Part shown: in pieces, positions 13,542 through 13,913 of the stretch
Layout: each line of letters opens with the position of its first letter
How positions within the stretch are numbered: the stretch's first letter is position 1
Assembly: GCA_026770615.1 (NCBI GenBank)
Contig: MU631646.1
Coordinates: 136,544-150,456, forward strand
Source: Pavlovales sp. CCMP2436
Taxonomy: Eukaryota; Haptophyta; Pavlovophyceae; Pavlovales
DNA: 13,913 bases
Direction of reading: 5' to 3'
Notes under the pieces: model-generated
The model's database searches: none
Told to the model about the DNA's origin: nothing
What the model saw: the letters and a program-made list of their open reading frames with translations, nothing else
Translations under genes and position numbers: made by a program

Positions 13542-13913
13542 ATGCTATTGCTTCTGTCACGTGCTGTGACGGGCGCTGTTTCGCGCGGTGGCGAGCAGCA
13601 CGCGGAGACGCCGCTCAAGGCTACCAAGGCTACGACGATGGTGCTTCCTGCGGCCGCCGCAGTGTGCGCGCTCGCAGCGTCGCGATGCTGTCCACTTGAG
13701 GTACTCGCTGGCACCTCTCGACCACCAGTCTCGCTTGGGTCCTCAAGTGGATGTGCGTCGCGAGCTTGCGGTGGGCGCTGCTGCGCGCGGCTGCGGGCCG
13801 CACACGGAGACGCCGCTCAAGGCTCCCAAGGCTACGAAGACGATGCTGCTCCCTGCGGCCGCCACGGCAGGGCTGCGGCGGCCGAGGCGCGGCCGAGGCG
13901 GGGCGTGGGGGCC
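13542..13913 (+). CDS. Possible partial ORF, open at right edge
   Basis: ATG at 13542 opens a frame of 124 codons with no stop before the window ends (MLLLLSRAVTGAVSRGG..., then ETPLKATKATTMVLPAAAAV). The alternative ATG at 13522, with a strong GCCACC context, gives only a 15-residue frame ending at TGA, which could act as an upstream ORF. The region contains an 88-91 bp direct repeat whose second copy falls in a different frame, which weakens the coding case. On the other hand the copies differ by a 3-base indel and mostly conservative changes in the TPLKA-KAT-TM-LPAAA frame. No family is recognised. Confidence 0.25.
   Translation, partial: MLLLLSRAVTGAVSRGGEQHAETPLKATKATTMVLPAAAAVCALAASRCCPLEVLAGTSRPPVSLGSSSGCASRACGGRCCARLRAAHGDAAQGSQGYEDDAAPCGRHGRAAAAEARPRRGVGA
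13571..13863 (+). repeat. Direct repeat of 88-91 bp, offset 202, with central hairpin
   Basis: Copy 1 (13571-13658) and copy 2 (13773-13863) share GGGCGCTG, GCGCGCGG, ACGCGGAGACGCCGCTCAAG-type and CCTGCGGCCGCC blocks. Between them an 11-bp inverted repeat, TCCACTTGAGG (13691-13701) with CCTCAAGTGGA (13741-13751), has loosely paired GC-rich flanks. Confidence 0.85.

Overview
The window looks like nuclear DNA of a eukaryotic alga with a secondary (complex) plastid, probably a haptophyte or a pelagophyte-like stramenopile. The reasons are GC-rich genes in AT-rich, repeat-laden spacers, one canonical GT-AG intron, no operon structure, and a protein that starts with a signal peptide followed by a basic, Ser/Ala-rich transit-like stretch ahead of a chloroplast domain. 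The exact lineage cannot be fixed from the sequence.

Layout. 1-1080: a decayed transposase-like pseudogene open at the left edge. 1550-2120: two diverged tandem copies of a repeat whose third copy lies, in the gene's orientation, just upstream of the plastid gene near 10.3 kb. 2121-3144: spacer with small repeats. 3145-4760: two unrecognised GC-rich ORFs overlapping by ATGA; the second carries a large hairpin at its 5' end and a basic 13-residue repeat near its 3' end. 4748-5252: a dispersed repeat and a 211-bp MITE with perfect 37-bp terminal inverted repeats. 5363-7031: a two-exon casein-kinase-1-like kinase. 7032-9900: spacer with possible exon remnants, a 71-bp tandem duplication, and a palindromic element nested in a mariner-like MITE. 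9906-10343 (minus strand): a plastid-targeted ferredoxin-thioredoxin reductase variable-chain-like protein. 11048-11218: an intact mariner-like MITE. 11692-12783: an inositol-trisphosphate 5/6-kinase-like ATP-grasp enzyme whose N-terminal codons form a perfect 23-bp hairpin. 12784-13913: dispersed repeats, a hAT-like end, hairpins and an open frame running off the right edge.

The three recognisable genes (a CK1-like kinase, an inositol phosphate kinase and a redox-regulation subunit of the plastid) share no pathway. What unifies the window is its mobile and fold-back DNA. A paralogous empty site inside the window documents one MITE insertion. A repeat family recurs at or just past the 3' ends of three genes. 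Two coding sequences start inside near-perfect inverted repeats, as if a reverse-complement copy of the gene's own early codons had been added upstream. That fold-back 5'-end pattern is the most unusual feature here.
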